A stretch of 64,000 nt of DNA from Altericroceibacterium spongiae (GTDB lineage: Bacteria; Pseudomonadota; Alphaproteobacteria; Sphingomonadales; Sphingomonadaceae), in NCBI RefSeq assembly GCF_003610805.1, contig NZ_RAPF01000001.1, positions 666,176 through 730,175 on the forward strand. Reading direction: 5' to 3'. This document shows, in pieces, positions 24,912 to 35,574 of the stretch. Positions within the stretch are counted from its first letter, which is position 1; every line of letters starts with the position of its first letter. The position numbers were made by a program, and so were the translations under genes. Under the pieces are notes generated by a model, which had not been told where the DNA came from, did not search any database, and was given only the letters and a program-made list of their open reading frames with translations.

Positions 24912-27578
24912 TCAGGCCAAAGCTGCCTGTGCGGCAGCCAGACGGGCAATCGGCACGCGATAGGGCGATGCGCTGACATAATCGAGGCCGGTTTCCTCGC
25001 AGAATGCGATACTGGCCGGATCGCCGCCATGTTCACCGCAAATGCCGAGCTTGATGTCAGGTCGTGTAGCCCGGCCGCGTTCCGCTGCCAGCGAAACGAG
25101 TTGACCGACACCTTCCACATCGAGGCTCACGAAAGGATCGCGGGCATAAATGCCCTTTTCGACATAAGTCGAAAGGAAACGGCCTGCATCGTCACGCGAT
25201 ACACCCAGCGTCGTCTGGGTCAGGTCGTTGGTCCCGAAAGAGAAGAAGCGGGCCTCTTCGGCGATCTCACCTGCCATCAGCGCAGCGCGCGGCAATTCGA
25301 TCATCGTACCGACGAGATAATCCAGCTCGCGGCCCTTTTCCCTGAACACATCGGCGGCTGTGTCATTCACCAGCTTGCGGAGAATTTCCAGCTCGCGCTT
25401 TGTGCCGACCAGCGGGATCATCACTTCGGGCACCGGCGCTTCGCCGCTCTTTTCAGCGACGTCGCAGGCAGCTTCGAAGATTGCCCTGGCCTGCATTTCG
25501 TAAATCTCGGGATAGGTGATCCCCAAACGGCACCCGCGATGGCCCAGCATCGGGTTGAATTCGTGCAGTTCCTCGGCCCGACGCTTGAGATGATCGACTC
25601 CGAAACCGGTAATATCGGCCAGCTCCGCAAATTCGGCATCGCCTGTGGGCAGGAATTCATGGAGCGGCGGATCGAGCAAACGGATCGTGCAGGGCAGCCC
25701 TGCCATACATTCGAGAATATCGACGAAATCCTTGCGCTGTTCGGGCAATAGCTTGGCCAGCGCTTTGCGACGGCCCTCTTCGCTTTCCGCCAGGATCATC
25801 TCACGCACTGCGCTGATCCGGTTGGCATCGAAGAACATATGCTCAGTGCGGCACAGACCGATGCCTTCCGCCCCGAATTCACGCGCCATGGCGCAATCGG
25901 CCGGGGTTTCCGCATTGGTGCGCACACCCATGCGGCGATGGCTGTCAGCCCATTTCATCAACGTGGCAAAATTACCTTCGAGCCTGGGCTCGATCGTCGG
26001 CACTTTGCCGGCCATGACCTGACCGTTGGCACCATCAAGCGTGATGATCTCGCCTTCCTTCAGTTCATGATCCCCGATCCGCAGCGTGCGGGTCTTCCGG
26101 TCGATCGATACGGCGGAGGCGCCCGAAACGCATGGGCGACCCATACCGCGGGCCACCACGGCAGCATGGCTGGTCATCCCGCCGCGCGCGGTGAGAATGC
26201 CCTTGGCCGCATGCATACCGTGAATGTCTTCCGGGCTGGTTTCGACCCGGCACAGAATTACGCTTTCTCCGCGTTCGGCCCAGCTTTCCGCCGTATCGGC
26301 ATCGAGCACGATCTTGCCCGACGCCGCGCCCGGCGAGGCCGGCAGGCCGGTGGTCAGCACATCACGAGACGCTTCGGGGTCGAGCGTGGGATGCAGCAAC
26401 TGGTCGAGAGCCATCGGATCGACGCGCAAAACCGCGGTTTTCTCGTCAATCAGCCCTTCCCCGACCATATCGACAGCCAGTTTCAGAGCCGCCGCAGCCG
26501 TACGTTTACCGTTACGCGTCTGGAGCATCCACAATTTGCCCCGCTCCACGGTAAATTCGATATCCTGCATGTCTTTGTAATGCTGTTCGAGCAGTTCAAA
26601 AACCTCGGCCAGTTCCTTATAGGCATCGGGCATCGCCTCTTCCATCGAAGGGGCAGTAGCACCCGATGCTTCGCGCGCGGCTTTGGTGAGATATTGCGGC
26701 GTGCGGATACCGGCCACCACATCTTCACCCTGTGCATTGACGAGATATTCGCCGTAATATTCTTTCACGCCCGTGGCCGGATCGCGGGTGAAGGCCACAC
26801 CGGTGGCGCTGGTATCGCCCATATTACCGAACACCATGGCCTGAACATTGACCGCCGTGCCCCAGTCGCCCGGAATATCGTTCAACCGGCGATAGACCTT
26901 GGCGCGATCCGAATCCCAGCTATCGAACACGGCGGCAATTGCGCCCCAGAGCTGTTCTTTCACTTCCTGCGGGAAAGGCGTGCCATTCTGTTCCTGCTTC
27001 ACGATGGACTTATATTCATCGACCAGCGCGCGCCAGTTATCGGCGGTCATTTCCGTATCGGCGAAATAGCCGTTTTCTTCCTTGGCGATTTCCAGCGCTT
27101 CTTCGAACAGGCCGTGATCGAGGCCCAGCACCACATCCGAATACATCTGGATGAAGCGGCGATAGGAATCCCAGGCGAACCGGTCATCGCCGGAAACTTT
27201 GGCAAGACCTTCGACCGTCTGGTCATTCAGGCCGAGATTGAGCACCGTATCCATCATGCCGGGCATCGAAACCCGGGCACCCGAACGGACCGAAACCAGC
27301 AAGGGATCGGCGGCATCGCCGAAATCTTTACCGACTGTTTTTTCGATATGATTCAGAGCCTTGTCGACTTCTGCTCGCAAAGACTCCGAAAAGTCGGAAC
27401 CTTCCTTCAGATAACGCACACATTCTTCGGTGGTGATTGTAAAACCGGGCGGCACGGGCAAACCGATAGAAGCCATCTCCCCAAGATTGGCCCCTTTACC
27501 ACCCAGCAGATTCTTATCTTTGGCACGCGGATCATCGTGACGGACACCGCCACCGAACGTGTACACCATCTGGCTCAT
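24912..27578 (-). CDS. ppdK: Pyruvate, phosphate dikinase
   Basis: PPDK interconverts pyruvate + ATP + Pi with PEP + AMP + PPi; in alphaproteobacteria it feeds gluconeogenesis. The 888-residue length is typical. In order: the ATP-grasp domain (GGKGANLGEMASIGLPVPPGF, SVRSGARVSMPGMMDTVLNLGLN), the swivelling phosphohistidine domain with catalytic H471 in ARGGMTSHAAVVARGMGRPC, and the PEP-binding barrel with EGIGLCRTEHMFF, GTNDLTQTT and GICGEHGGDPAS near the C-terminus. It is 53 bases downstream of glyS, same strand; the two may be cotranscribed with glyQ. Confidence 0.97.
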   Translation of the reverse strand: MSQMVYTFGGGVRHDDPRAKDKNLLGGKGANLGEMASIGLPVPPGFTITTEECVRYLKEGSDFSESLRAEVDKALNHIEKTVGKDFGDAADPLLVSVRSGARVSMPGMMDTVLNLGLNDQTVEGLAKVSGDDRFAWDSYRRFIQMYSDVVLGLDHGLFEEALEIAKEENGYFADTEMTADNWRALVDEYKSIVKQEQNGTPFPQEVKEQLWGAIAAVFDSWDSDRAKVYRRLNDIPGDWGTAVNVQAMVFGNMGDTSATGVAFTRDPATGVKEYYGEYLVNAQGEDVVAGIRTPQYLTKAAREASGATAPSMEEAMPDAYKELAEVFELLEQHYKDMQDIEFTVERGKLWMLQTRNGKRTAAAALKLAVDMVGEGLIDEKTAVLRVDPMALDQLLHPTLDPEASRDVLTTGLPASPGAASGKIVLDADTAESWAERGESVILCRVETSPEDIHGMHAAKGILTARGGMTSHAAVVARGMGRPCVSGASAVSIDRKTRTLRIGDHELKEGEIITLDGANGQVMAGKVPTIEPRLEGNFATLMKWADSHRRMGVRTNAETPADCAMAREFGAEGIGLCRTEHMFFDANRISAVREMILAESEEGRRKALAKLLPEQRKDFVDILECMAGLPCTIRLLDPPLHEFLPTGDAEFAELADITGFGVDHLKRRAEELHEFNPMLGHRGCRLGITYPEIYEMQARAIFEAACDVAEKSGEAPVPEVMIPLVGTKRELEILRKLVNDTAADVFREKGRELDYLVGTMIELPRAALMAGEIAEEARFFSFGTNDLTQTTLGVSRDDAGRFLSTYVEKGIYARDPFVSLDVEGVGQLVSLAAERGRATRPDIKLGICGEHGGDPASIAFCEETGLDYVSASPYRVPIARLAAAQAALA

Positions 27579-27631
27579 TTATATTCCACCCTCGTCGGTC
27601 AAGACAGACTTACATCATCGAGGTGAGTGTT

Positions 27632-29758
27632 TTATCCCTCGATACGTGAAAAATCTGCAACATTGTGCACTGCGGCACGAAAGTTATCAAGCAAGGCGAG
27701 ACGAGCCGATCGTTTTTCCGTCTCGGGTGCGTTCACGATGACAGACTCGAAAAACGCATCGATCGGCGCACGCAGGGAAGCCAGAGCCGCCATTGCCCCT
27801 TCAAAATCTTCCTGCTCTATTGCCGCAGAAGCACGCGGCTCGGCTTCGCTCAAAGCATCGATCAGAGCCTTTTCGGCAGGCTCCGGCTCATAGGAAAGCT
27901 CTGGCAAACGCTTGCGGCGGTCTGCCATTTTGGCAGCAATAACGGCCGTGAGATCGGGATCGTCCACTTCGGACAGAGGGTCTTCCTCTCCGGTTCTGGC
28001 AATATCGCTTTCCAGCCCCTGCCAGTCTTCTTTTTTGAGAATATTGGCGGCACGCTTATAACCCGCAAGCAGATTGGTACCGTCCTCGGTTTCGACAAAA
28101 CTCTGCAAAGCCTTCACCCTTGCGAGCAGGCGAACCAGATCGTTCTCTCTGCCCAGAGCAAACACCGCATCGATCAGATCATGGCGGATCCCGGCTTCTT
28201 TCTGCTGGACCTTGAGGCGGTCAGCGAAGAAATCGAGAAGGTCGCCTTCAGCCACAGACATACGCAGACCGTTCTCAGTGAGAATGCGAATAACGCCCAA
28301 AGCAGCACGACGCAGAGCGAACGGATCTTTCGATCCGCTCGGTTTTTCATCAATTGAAAAGAAGCCCTGCAACGTATCGAGCTTATCCGCCAGCGCAACA
28401 GCCACCGTTACCGGCGCTGCAGGCACACCATCGCCCTGCCCGACCGGCTTGTAATGGTCGCGAATAGCGTCGGCCACGGCATCCGGCAGATCCTCGGCGC
28501 GGGCGTAATAACCGCCCATAAGACCTTGAAGTTCAGGAAATTCTCCGACCATTTCGGTCACGAGATCGGCCTTGGAAAGCCGCGCGGCCTGTTCTGCCTG
28601 ATCGGCGTCAGCGCCTTTGACGATGCCCTGCTCCACCAGCCAGCGAGCGAGCCTGGCAACCCGCTCCACCTTGTCGGCCACCGTACCGAGTTTTTCGTGG
28701 AAAGTGATGCGCTGCAGGCCTTTGGCATGCTCTTCGAGCGTCTTCCTGCGGTCGACATCCCAGAAGAAACGCGCATCGGACAGTCTTGCGGCAAGCACTT
28801 TTTCATTGCCTGCAACAATCGCCACACCGCCATCTTCAGCTTCGATATTGGCGGTGCAGATAAAGGCATTGGCCAGTTTGCCGGTTTTATCGTTGCAGAT
28901 AAAATATTTCTGGTTGGTCCGTGCAGAAAGCTGGATCACTTCGGGAGGCACTTCGAGAAAAGCGTCGTCGAACCGCCCCAGCAGCGGCACCGGCCATTCG
29001 GTAAGGCCGGCATTTTCCACCACCAGACCTTCATCCTGGACCAGCGTCAGGCCGGCGGATCGGGCGGCTTCTTCCGCTTTTTCGCGGATCAGCGCTTCGC
29101 GTTCGGTGTGATCGACAATCACATGGCACGCCCGCAGCTTTTCCTGATAATTATCGACATGGCCGATGGTGATATCGCCCGAATGGTGAAAACGATGACC
29201 CAGCGTGACCAGCCCGCTCGTCACGCCATGCACTTCACATTCGACCAGTTCTTCGCCGAACAGCGCGAGAATGCCCGAAAGCGGACGCACCCAGCGCAGG
29301 CTTTCCGTGCTGAGCGAGGCGGCGCCCCATCGCATCGATTTCGGCCAGGGGAAAGCACGAATGACGGCCGGAATAGTGTCCGCCAGAACCTCTTTCACCG
29401 CCCGACCCGGAATATTCCTGACCGCAAAATAGGTCGCCCGGCCTTTAACATCACGCAGTTCGAGTTGATCGCGGGTAACACCATTCTTGCGGCAAAACCC
29501 GTCAATCGCCTGATCGGGCGCACCTTCGGGCGGTCCCTTGGCTTCTTCGCTCACCGCTTCTGTCTGTTCGGGCAAGTCGCGCGCGATCAGCGCGAGGCGG
29601 CGCGGCGTTGACCAGACGGTGATGTCGCCCGGAGCGATGCCGGCGGCACTCAATTCTGACCGGAACAGCTTTTCCAGATCGGCACGAGCGCTTTTCTGCA
29701 TTCGGGCGGGAATTTCCTCGCAGCGCAGTTCGAGCAGAAAGTCGGTCATGCCTGCCAC
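27632..29758 (-). CDS. glyS: Glycyl-tRNA synthetase beta subunit
   Basis: GlyS is the tRNA-binding subunit of the bacterial heterotetrameric glycyl-tRNA synthetase. The 708-residue chain has the beta-subunit N-terminus [15 protein letters not shown], the internal segments WPKSMRWGA and [24 protein letters not shown], and a C-terminal anticodon-binding region ending [18 protein letters not shown]. It overlaps the glyQ stop by 13 bases, giving a coupled glyQ-glyS unit. Confidence 0.97.
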   Translation of the reverse strand: MAGMTDFLLELRCEEIPARMQKSARADLEKLFRSELSAAGIAPGDITVWSTPRRLALIARDLPEQTEAVSEEAKGPPEGAPDQAIDGFCRKNGVTRDQLELRDVKGRATYFAVRNIPGRAVKEVLADTIPAVIRAFPWPKSMRWGAASLSTESLRWVRPLSGILALFGEELVECEVHGVTSGLVTLGHRFHHSGDITIGHVDNYQEKLRACHVIVDHTEREALIREKAEEAARSAGLTLVQDEGLVVENAGLTEWPVPLLGRFDDAFLEVPPEVIQLSARTNQKYFICNDKTGKLANAFICTANIEAEDGGVAIVAGNEKVLAARLSDARFFWDVDRRKTLEEHAKGLQRITFHEKLGTVADKVERVARLARWLVEQGIVKGADADQAEQAARLSKADLVTEMVGEFPELQGLMGGYYARAEDLPDAVADAIRDHYKPVGQGDGVPAAPVTVAVALADKLDTLQGFFSIDEKPSGSKDPFALRRAALGVIRILTENGLRMSVAEGDLLDFFADRLKVQQKEAGIRHDLIDAVFALGRENDLVRLLARVKALQSFVETEDGTNLLAGYKRAANILKKEDWQGLESDIARTGEEDPLSEVDDPDLTAVIAAKMADRRKRLPELSYEPEPAEKALIDALSEAEPRASAAIEQEDFEGAMAALASLRAPIDAFFESVIVNAPETEKRSARLALLDNFRAAVHNVADFSRIEG

Positions 29759-30642
29759 TCCGGATATTTTGCGGCCCAGCGGTCTTTTTCCTTGGCCATA
29801 TAGGCTTCACACGATCCGCGCGCGAGATCACGAACCCGGCCCATATAAGAAGCACGTTCCTGCACAGAAATCACGCCGCGCGCCTGCAACAGATTGAAAA
29901 TATGGCTTGCTTCGATGGCCTGTTCATAGGCTGCGATGGGCACATCGGCATCGAGCGCATTGCGGCATTCGGCTTCTGCTTTATTGAACAGATCGAACAA
30001 TGCATCCGTATCGGCGACTTCGAAATTCCATTTGGACATCTGTTTCTCATTTTCGAGAAACACATCGCCATAGGTCACACCGCGCCCGTTGAAATCCAGA
30101 TCGTAAACATTGTCGACATTCTGGATATACATGGCGAGCCGTTCGAGCCCGTAAGTCAGTTCCCCTGCGACGGGCCGGCAATCGTAACCGCCCATCTGCT
30201 GGAAATAGGTGAACTGGGTGACTTCCATCCCGTCGCACCAGACTTCCCAGCCAAGCCCCCAAGCCCCCAGTGTGGGCGATTCCCAGTCATCTTCCACGAA
30301 CCGAATATCATGTTTGAGCGGATCGATCCCGATCACTTCGAGACTTTTGAGATAAAGATCCTGAAGATCGGGCGGGCTTGGCTTCAGGATTACCTGATAC
30401 TGGTAATAATGCTGAAGCCGGTTCGGATTTTCGCCATAGCGACCGTCGGTCGGGCGGCGGCAAGGCTGCACGAAAGCAGCGTTCCACGGCTCGGGGCCGA
30501 GCGCGCGCAGTGTCGTGGCGGTGTGAAATGTCCCTGCGCCCACGCGCATGTCGTAGGGTTGCAGGATCAGACAGCCCTGTGCGCTCCAGTAATCATGGAG
30601 CGCAAGGATCATGTCCTGAAAGCTCTTGGGTGCTTTAGTCAT
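29746..30642 (-). CDS. glyQ: Glycyl-tRNA synthetase alpha subunit
   Basis: GlyQ is the catalytic class II core that activates glycine. I start at ATG 30640-30642 ([19 protein letters not shown]), giving 298 residues, the family length; two in-frame starts upstream would add an unlikely tail. Class IIc landmarks are visible: [87 protein letters not shown] and [14 protein letters not shown]. It overlaps glyS and is divergent from the GumN/TraB gene (207-base gap, no obvious RNA leader seen). Confidence 0.97.
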   Translation of the reverse strand: MTKAPKSFQDMILALHDYWSAQGCLILQPYDMRVGAGTFHTATTLRALGPEPWNAAFVQPCRRPTDGRYGENPNRLQHYYQYQVILKPSPPDLQDLYLKSLEVIGIDPLKHDIRFVEDDWESPTLGAWGLGWEVWCDGMEVTQFTYFQQMGGYDCRPVAGELTYGLERLAMYIQNVDNVYDLDFNGRGVTYGDVFLENEKQMSKWNFEVADTDALFDLFNKAEAECRNALDADVPIAAYEQAIEASHIFNLLQARGVISVQERASYMGRVRDLARGSCEAYMAKEKDRWAAKYPEWQA

Positions 30643-30849
30643 CGTGCGGAAGCCCATGGCCGATGGGCTGAAAACCGTCAATCCACCTTTCCTTAGATGT
30701 TACACTGCAACAGCTGTGTCTTTCCTGACACGTTAAACATTTCCTCGCTTTCTCAAGGCATTTTCACTTTATCGCTCCTTGTGGAAATGCCTATGGATCG
30801 GAACAGGTTACTTTGTCGGCGGAGTGCCGGTGCCCGAAGGAAAACAGCA

Positions 30850-31755
30850 ATGGCCTTTACATCGCGTCTGATTCCCTCCCTTGCGGTGCTAAGCCTCAGT
30901 TTCGCAACGCTGGGCTGCGCCACACCGCGCGCCAGCGCTGAAACTGCCCAGGCCGCGCCCAACGGCCCGGCTCTGTGGTGCGCTGCCGATGAGGACACAA
31001 CGATCTATCTGTTCGGCACGGTCCATGCTCTGCCCGCCGGGGTCGACTGGTTTAAAGGGCCGGTCAAACAGGCTTTCGATCGCTCCGACGAACTGGTCAC
31101 CGAAATCGCGCTGGACGATACCACAGGAATGCAGAAGCTTGTACTCGATAAGGGTATGCTGCCTGAAGGGCAGAATCTTCGCGACCTGATGAGCGAAGAA
31201 AACCGCATTCAATATGAGGAATCGCTCGTCTCGCTGGGTGTGCCAGTGGAAGCTTTCGACCGGTTCAAGCCCTGGTATGCCGCAATGACGCTGCAACTTC
31301 TGCCGATCCTCCAATCGGGCTATGTGCAGGATAGCGGGGTGGAAAATGTGCTGAATGGCGAAAGCCCGGCCAAGACGCATGCCGCCCTCGAAACAGCTGA
31401 AGAGCAGATCGATCTGTTTGACAGCCTGTCGATGGATCAGCAGCTCACCTATCTCGATCAGACCGTGGAAAGCGCCAATGAAATCGTGCCCACAATTGAT
31501 GAAATGGTGCGCGAATGGCTGGCGGGCGATGCCGATCATCTGGCGGATCTGCTCAATTCCGAAATGACCGATCCGGCGCTTTACAAGCGTTTGCTGACCA
31601 ACCGGAACGCCCATTGGGCGGACTGGATCGACAAACGCCTCGGCCAGCCGGGCGTAGTCTTTATCGCAGTGGGCGCCGGCCATCTCGCCGGCAAAGGCAG
31701 CGTGCAGGATCAGCTCCGCAAGCACGGTATCAAGACGAAACGCATCAACGAATGA
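30850..31755 (+). CDS. TraB/GumN family lipoprotein (first of two)
   Basis: From ATG 30850, preceded by GAAGGA, the product is 301 residues with a lipoprotein signal (MAFTSRLIPSLAVLSLSFAT, lipidated Cys23). It belongs to the TraB/PrgY/GumN family, related to Tiki metalloproteases; the conserved GxxH motif is G56-T-V-H59 (LFGTVHALPAGVDW) and a second histidine lies in AVGAGHLAG near residue 276. GumN is linked to xanthan loci but the reaction of the bacterial group is unproven. Its stop overlaps the second, similar gene by four bases. Confidence 0.85.
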   Translation: MAFTSRLIPSLAVLSLSFATLGCATPRASAETAQAAPNGPALWCAADEDTTIYLFGTVHALPAGVDWFKGPVKQAFDRSDELVTEIALDDTTGMQKLVLDKGMLPEGQNLRDLMSEENRIQYEESLVSLGVPVEAFDRFKPWYAAMTLQLLPILQSGYVQDSGVENVLNGESPAKTHAALETAEEQIDLFDSLSMDQQLTYLDQTVESANEIVPTIDEMVREWLAGDADHLADLLNSEMTDPALYKRLLTNRNAHWADWIDKRLGQPGVVFIAVGAGHLAGKGSVQDQLRKHGIKTKRINE

Positions 31756-32630
31756 TCCGCCTGCTCTTCCTCATGCCTTTCGCGGCGGCGCTGTTTCTAG
31801 GAGCATGCCGCAGCGATCCGGCAGGGGACTGGCCAGCGCCCAGCCCGGCCTTATGGGAAGTGCGCGATGGCGACGGGCAGATGAAAGGCTGGCTGTTCGG
31901 TACGGTCCACGCCCTGCCCGACGGAGTGGACTGGCACACCCGCCAGATCGATAATGCAGTGGAACAGGCCGGCCTCCTGCTGGTCGAAGTGGCCAATCTG
32001 GACGATGGCAAGGCTGCCAATGCTTCTTTCATGCAATTCGCGCGCACGAATGGCTTACCTCCGCTTACCGAGCGGGTTACAAAACAGGACCGCCCCGCCC
32101 TGCGCGGATTGATGGATAAGACAGGTCTCGATGACAGCGATTTTACCGAATATGAAAGCTGGGCCGCGGCGCTGATGCTGGCCAATGCCGCGCAGGCCGA
32201 TCAGGCAGCCGGCAACGGAGCCGATCGCTGGCTGCTCGAACAGGACATCCCGACGGGAGAACTCGAAGGTTTCAACCAGCAGTTCCGTATTTTCGATCAG
32301 CTTTCGCCTGAGGATCAAACCGATCTGTTAATGGGCGTGGTCGCCGAAGCGCAAGATAGCGGCGGATCGTCCAATCTGCGCGCCTGGCTGACAGGCGATA
32401 TCGATGCATTGCAAGCCAATACACGCAAAGGGATTCTTGCCGATCCCGACTTACGGCGAATTCTTCTGACAGACCGCAACCGGCGCTGGGCAAAGATCAT
32501 CGCCACAAAGCTGGATCAGGCGAAGGACGGGCCGGTTTTTGTCGCTGTAGGAGCAGCACATATGCTGGGAGAAGACGGTCTGCCCTCCCTGCTCCGCCGT
32601 CGCGGCTTCCGGGTCAATCGCGTGCAGTAA
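31752..32630 (+). CDS. TraB/GumN family lipoprotein (second of two)
   Basis: The 292-residue protein is a diverged paralogue of its upstream neighbour: lipoprotein signal with Cys19 (MIRLLFLMPFAAALFLGAC), GTVH at 50-53 in WLFGTVHALPDGVDW, and AVGAAHMLG near residue 274. It retains the whole architecture (N-terminal GTVH block, central helices, C-terminal LLTDRNRRWAK and GxxH block). The 4-base ATGA overlap indicates coupled translation, so the pair probably works as one module in the periplasm. Function is unknown. Confidence 0.84.
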   Translation: MIRLLFLMPFAAALFLGACRSDPAGDWPAPSPALWEVRDGDGQMKGWLFGTVHALPDGVDWHTRQIDNAVEQAGLLLVEVANLDDGKAANASFMQFARTNGLPPLTERVTKQDRPALRGLMDKTGLDDSDFTEYESWAAALMLANAAQADQAAGNGADRWLLEQDIPTGELEGFNQQFRIFDQLSPEDQTDLLMGVVAEAQDSGGSSNLRAWLTGDIDALQANTRKGILADPDLRRILLTDRNRRWAKIIATKLDQAKDGPVFVAVGAAHMLGEDGLPSLLRRRGFRVNRVQ

Positions 32631-32641
32631 GCTGTGCGGAT

Positions 32642-33334
32642 TCAGCCGAGCAGATGAAACAGCAGCGGCAGGAACAGCACATTCATGACCCCGACCAGTA
32701 CCATGACCAGCCCGGCAATCGCCCCCTCGGTCCGACCGAAGCGATGGGCCTGTGCAGTGCCCGCGCCATGCGCGGCCATACCGAAAAGCGCCCCGCGCGC
32801 CATGGGCGATCCATAGGAACTGCGGGCCAGCAGCACATCGCCGATCACCGCCCCGCCAATCCCGGTAATCGCCACAAAGACCGCTGTCAGATCGGGCGCA
32901 CCGCCAATATCCTGCGATACGATCATAGCGAAAGGCGTACTCATGGAGCGCGGCATCAGGCTGAGACGCAGCGTTTCATTGAGCCCGACAATCGATGCCA
33001 GCGCCCAGCTCGATAATGTCGCGGTGGCGCTGCCGACCAGCATACCGATCAGCAGAACCGGCCAGTAACGACGGATCAGGGCACGCTGTTCATAAAGCGG
33101 AATGGCAAAGGCAACGGTCGCCGGCCCGAGCAGGGTCAGCAGCCAGTGGGTGCCCTGAATATAACTGGCATAGCTCGATTGCACGGCAATCACGACCAGA
33201 CCGATCAGCACCGGCGTCATACCCAGCGGCGAGAGCCACCAGCGCGGCCAGCGGCGATACAGGTTTTTAACCAGCGCATAGAGCCCGATCGTTACCACAG
33301 ACCAGACGATAATATGCAGGATCGTCTCACCCAT
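32642..33334 (-). CDS. lrgB: LrgB/CidB family membrane protein
   Basis: LrgB-type proteins form pores or carriers with LrgA and, in Gram-positive bacteria and plants, modulate autolysis or move glycolate/pyruvate. The 230-residue chain has six or so membrane segments and LrgB landmarks: TPVLIGLVVIAVQSSYASYIQGTHWLLTLLGPATVAFAIPLYEQ, LMPRSMSTPFAMIVSQDIGG, GIGGAVIGDVLL and GMAAHGAGTAQAHRFG. It overlaps the lrgA stop by eight bases and lies downstream of it. Confidence 0.9.
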   Translation of the reverse strand: MGETILHIIVWSVVTIGLYALVKNLYRRWPRWWLSPLGMTPVLIGLVVIAVQSSYASYIQGTHWLLTLLGPATVAFAIPLYEQRALIRRYWPVLLIGMLVGSATATLSSWALASIVGLNETLRLSLMPRSMSTPFAMIVSQDIGGAPDLTAVFVAITGIGGAVIGDVLLARSSYGSPMARGALFGMAAHGAGTAQAHRFGRTEGAIAGLVMVLVGVMNVLFLPLLFHLLG

Positions 33335-33713
33335 GGTGGTTCATACTCCAGCGGATCGCACGTTCGACGGTGAAGACCGTTGCCAGCATCACCAGTACCG
33401 TGCTGGTAAGAATGACGAACAGCACTTTGAGGCCAAGCAACCCGAAAAGCTCCCGATGTTCGAGCACCGCCAATACGGCAGGTACGAAGAACAGCAGCAG
33501 ATCGGCAAGAAAGAGATTGGCCCCCTTGCGCATGCTGACGACACTCAACCGACGGGACGTCAGCAGAATAATCGCAATCGCAAGGCCGATAATACTGCCC
33601 GGAACCGGCAGACCGGTCAGGCGGGCAAGCGCTTCCCCTGTCAGCCAGCAGGCGAACAGGATCGCAACCTGTAAAATAGCATTGCGTTGAATAATCCGTG
33701 CAGTGCGAGCCAT
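33327..33713 (-). CDS. lrgA: LrgA/CidA family membrane protein
   Basis: From ATG 33711-33713 the product is 128 residues with about four hydrophobic helices. LrgA/CidA landmarks are present: AILFACWLTGEALARLTGLPVPGSIIGLAIAIILL and NLFLADLLLFFVPAVLAVL. The pair with lrgB is divergent from a LysR regulator across an 87-base gap, the classical CidR-cidAB/lrgAB layout. The protein is a holin-like candidate in older literature; a small-metabolite transporter role is also supported for relatives. Confidence 0.88.
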   Translation of the reverse strand: MARTARIIQRNAILQVAILFACWLTGEALARLTGLPVPGSIIGLAIAIILLTSRRLSVVSMRKGANLFLADLLLFFVPAVLAVLEHRELFGLLGLKVLFVILTSTVLVMLATVFTVERAIRWSMNHHG

Positions 33714-33782
33714 ATGCGACCTCCTGCAACCCATATGTGTGCAATTGCAGCATGATGGAAATGAATAGACTTCATGACTACT

Positions 33783-33797
33783 ATTCCATATTAGAAT
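33783..33797. promoter_or_regulatory. Candidate LysR-type operator
   Basis: The palindrome ATTC-N7-GAAT fits the T-N11-A pattern of LysR binding sites and lies three bases before the LysR start codon, between that gene and the divergent lrgA. Binding is inferred from position and pattern only. Confidence 0.4.
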
Positions 33798-33800
33798 GGC

Positions 33801-34682
33801 ATGAATTTTCGTCGCCTGCGTATTTTCGTCGAGGTCGTCCGGCAGGACAGTTTTTCGCGTGCTGCGGACATTGTGGCTGCCACCCAGTCCACGGTCAGCA
33901 AGGCCGTCCGCCAGCTTGAGGAAGAAGTGGGCGCTCCGCTGCTCGACCGGGTGGGCGCACATAATATTCTCACGCCCGCGGGGGAAATCGTTTATCGCAG
34001 GGGCATGAAATTGCTGGCCGATCGTGACGATCTGCTGGTCGAACTGGCCGAACTGCGCGGCCTCAAACGTGGTACTTTGCGGCTCGGCCTGCCACCGATC
34101 GGCTCCAGCACGTTATTCGCGCCATTATTTACAGCCTATCGCCGGCTTTATCCGGGGATCACCGTGCATCTGGTCGAACATGGCAGCGATCAGCTCGAAC
34201 AGATATTGCGGGCCGGTGAAATCGATCTGGCCGGCTTGCTTCTTCCGACATCGGAAGATTTCGACAGCGAACTGGTACGCAGCGAATCGCTTGTCGCACT
34301 CCTGCCCGATACACACCCTCTGGCCGCGCGCTCCTCCATCCGGATAGAAGATCTGCGCGAAATGGACTTCATCCTGTTCGAAAGCAGTTTCAGCCTGCAC
34401 AGGATCATCTATGACGTTTGCCGACGCGCCGGTTTCGATCCGTCCGTGGTGGCAGTGAGCAGCCAGGTCGATTTCGTTATCGAGCTGGTCGCCACAGGCC
34501 TTGGCGTCGCTTTTCTGCCGCAAATGATTGCAGCACAGCGCCTGCATGGGGGTGTAAGGGCGGTTTTGTTGGAAGAAGAAGGCACGGCATGGCAAATGGC
34601 GATGGTATGGCGGCGCAATGCCTATCTGTCCGAAGCCGCACAGGCCTGGCTGGATCTGGTCAGGCACAGGCAAACCGTTTGA
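33801..34682 (+). CDS. LysR family transcriptional regulator of lrgAB (CidR-like)
   Basis: The 293-residue protein has an N-terminal LysR winged helix ([44 protein letters not shown]) and a two-lobed effector-binding domain from about residue 90 ([20 protein letters not shown]). Its place, divergent from lrgA with a palindrome in the shared gap, suggests that it controls lrgAB and itself, as CidR does. The effector is not deducible; in Bacillus and Staphylococcus acetate or pyruvate status is involved. Confidence 0.88.
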   Translation: MNFRRLRIFVEVVRQDSFSRAADIVAATQSTVSKAVRQLEEEVGAPLLDRVGAHNILTPAGEIVYRRGMKLLADRDDLLVELAELRGLKRGTLRLGLPPIGSSTLFAPLFTAYRRLYPGITVHLVEHGSDQLEQILRAGEIDLAGLLLPTSEDFDSELVRSESLVALLPDTHPLAARSSIRIEDLREMDFILFESSFSLHRIIYDVCRRAGFDPSVVAVSSQVDFVIELVATGLGVAFLPQMIAAQRLHGGVRAVLLEEEGTAWQMAMVWRRNAYLSEAAQAWLDLVRHRQTV

Positions 34683-34821
34683 TCGGGAGAGGTGTCAGGC
34701 ACCACTCGCCCTTCTGCTTGCATTTCTCCTCCATCGGGCTTATGCGCGCGTCTTCCCGTTATCGGTCATCCCTGGAGGCGTGGCGGGAAAACATATCAAC
34801 GTATTCGAAAGGCATGAGATT

Positions 34822-35469
34822 ATGAGCGACGCTCTGACCCTGCCGGCTGAAGCGCGCGATCGGGTTGGCAAGGGAGCCTCCCGTGCACTCCGTCGCGAAG
34901 GCCGGACACCCGCAGTGATCTATGGTGACAACCAGGAACCTGTGGCTATTCATCTTGAAGAAAAAGAACTGACGAAGCAGCTGGATACTGGCCACTTCAT
35001 GAACTCGATCGTCAATATCGAGCTCGATGGCAAGATCATCCGCACGCTCCCCAAGGACGTCGTTCTGCACCCGGTCAGCGATTTCCCGATCCATGCCGAC
35101 TTCCTGCGTCTCGCCAAGAACGCTACGGTCGAAGTGCTTGTCCCGGTCAACTTCACCAATGAAGAAGCCTCACCGGGGCTCAAGAAGGGCGGCGTTCTCA
35201 ATGTTGTCCGTCACGAGCTGGATCTGGTCTGCGAAGCCGACAAGATTCCGGGCGAGATCGAAATCGACGTCACCGGCCTCGAAGTCGGCGATTCGATTCA
35301 TATCAGCCATGTGAAGCTTCCGGCCGGTTCGGAAAGCGCAATCACCGATCGCGACTTCACGATCGCCACGATCGTGGCACCTTCCGCGCTCAAGCGTTCG
35401 GAAGCCGAAGCCGCTGCCGAAGGTGAAGAAGAAGCCGCTGAAGGCGAAGGCGAAGCCTCAGAAGATTGA
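34822..35469 (+). CDS. rplY: Ribosomal protein bL25 (general stress protein Ctc type)
   Basis: bL25 binds 5S rRNA in the large ribosomal subunit. From ATG 34822 the product is 215 residues: an N-terminal L25 domain ([31 protein letters not shown]), the C-terminal TL5/Ctc domain ([31 protein letters not shown]) and an acidic Glu/Ala-rich tail ([20 protein letters not shown]). The long acidic tail is normal for alphaproteobacterial Ctc-type proteins. It is followed by a terminator and then pth; rplY-pth-ychF is a frequent cluster. Confidence 0.95.
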   Translation: MSDALTLPAEARDRVGKGASRALRREGRTPAVIYGDNQEPVAIHLEEKELTKQLDTGHFMNSIVNIELDGKIIRTLPKDVVLHPVSDFPIHADFLRLAKNATVEVLVPVNFTNEEASPGLKKGGVLNVVRHELDLVCEADKIPGEIEIDVTGLEVGDSIHISHVKLPAGSESAITDRDFTIATIVAPSALKRSEAEAAAEGEEEAAEGEGEASED

Positions 35470-35487
35470 GGCGCCTGCCCGTTTAAG

Positions 35488-35525
35488 AAAAGACCGGCCA
35501 CACCATCGTGTTTGGCCGGTCTTTT
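35488..35525 (+). terminator. Intrinsic terminator after rplY
   Basis: AAAAGACCGGCCA pairs with TGGCCGGTCTTTT (13 bp, 12-base loop), with the T stretch at the 3' side of the stem on the plus strand. Confidence 0.85.
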
Positions 35526-35574
35526 CATTTGCCGGTCTGTTTATTTGTGTGCCGCACCAGTCGAGGAGAATGCC

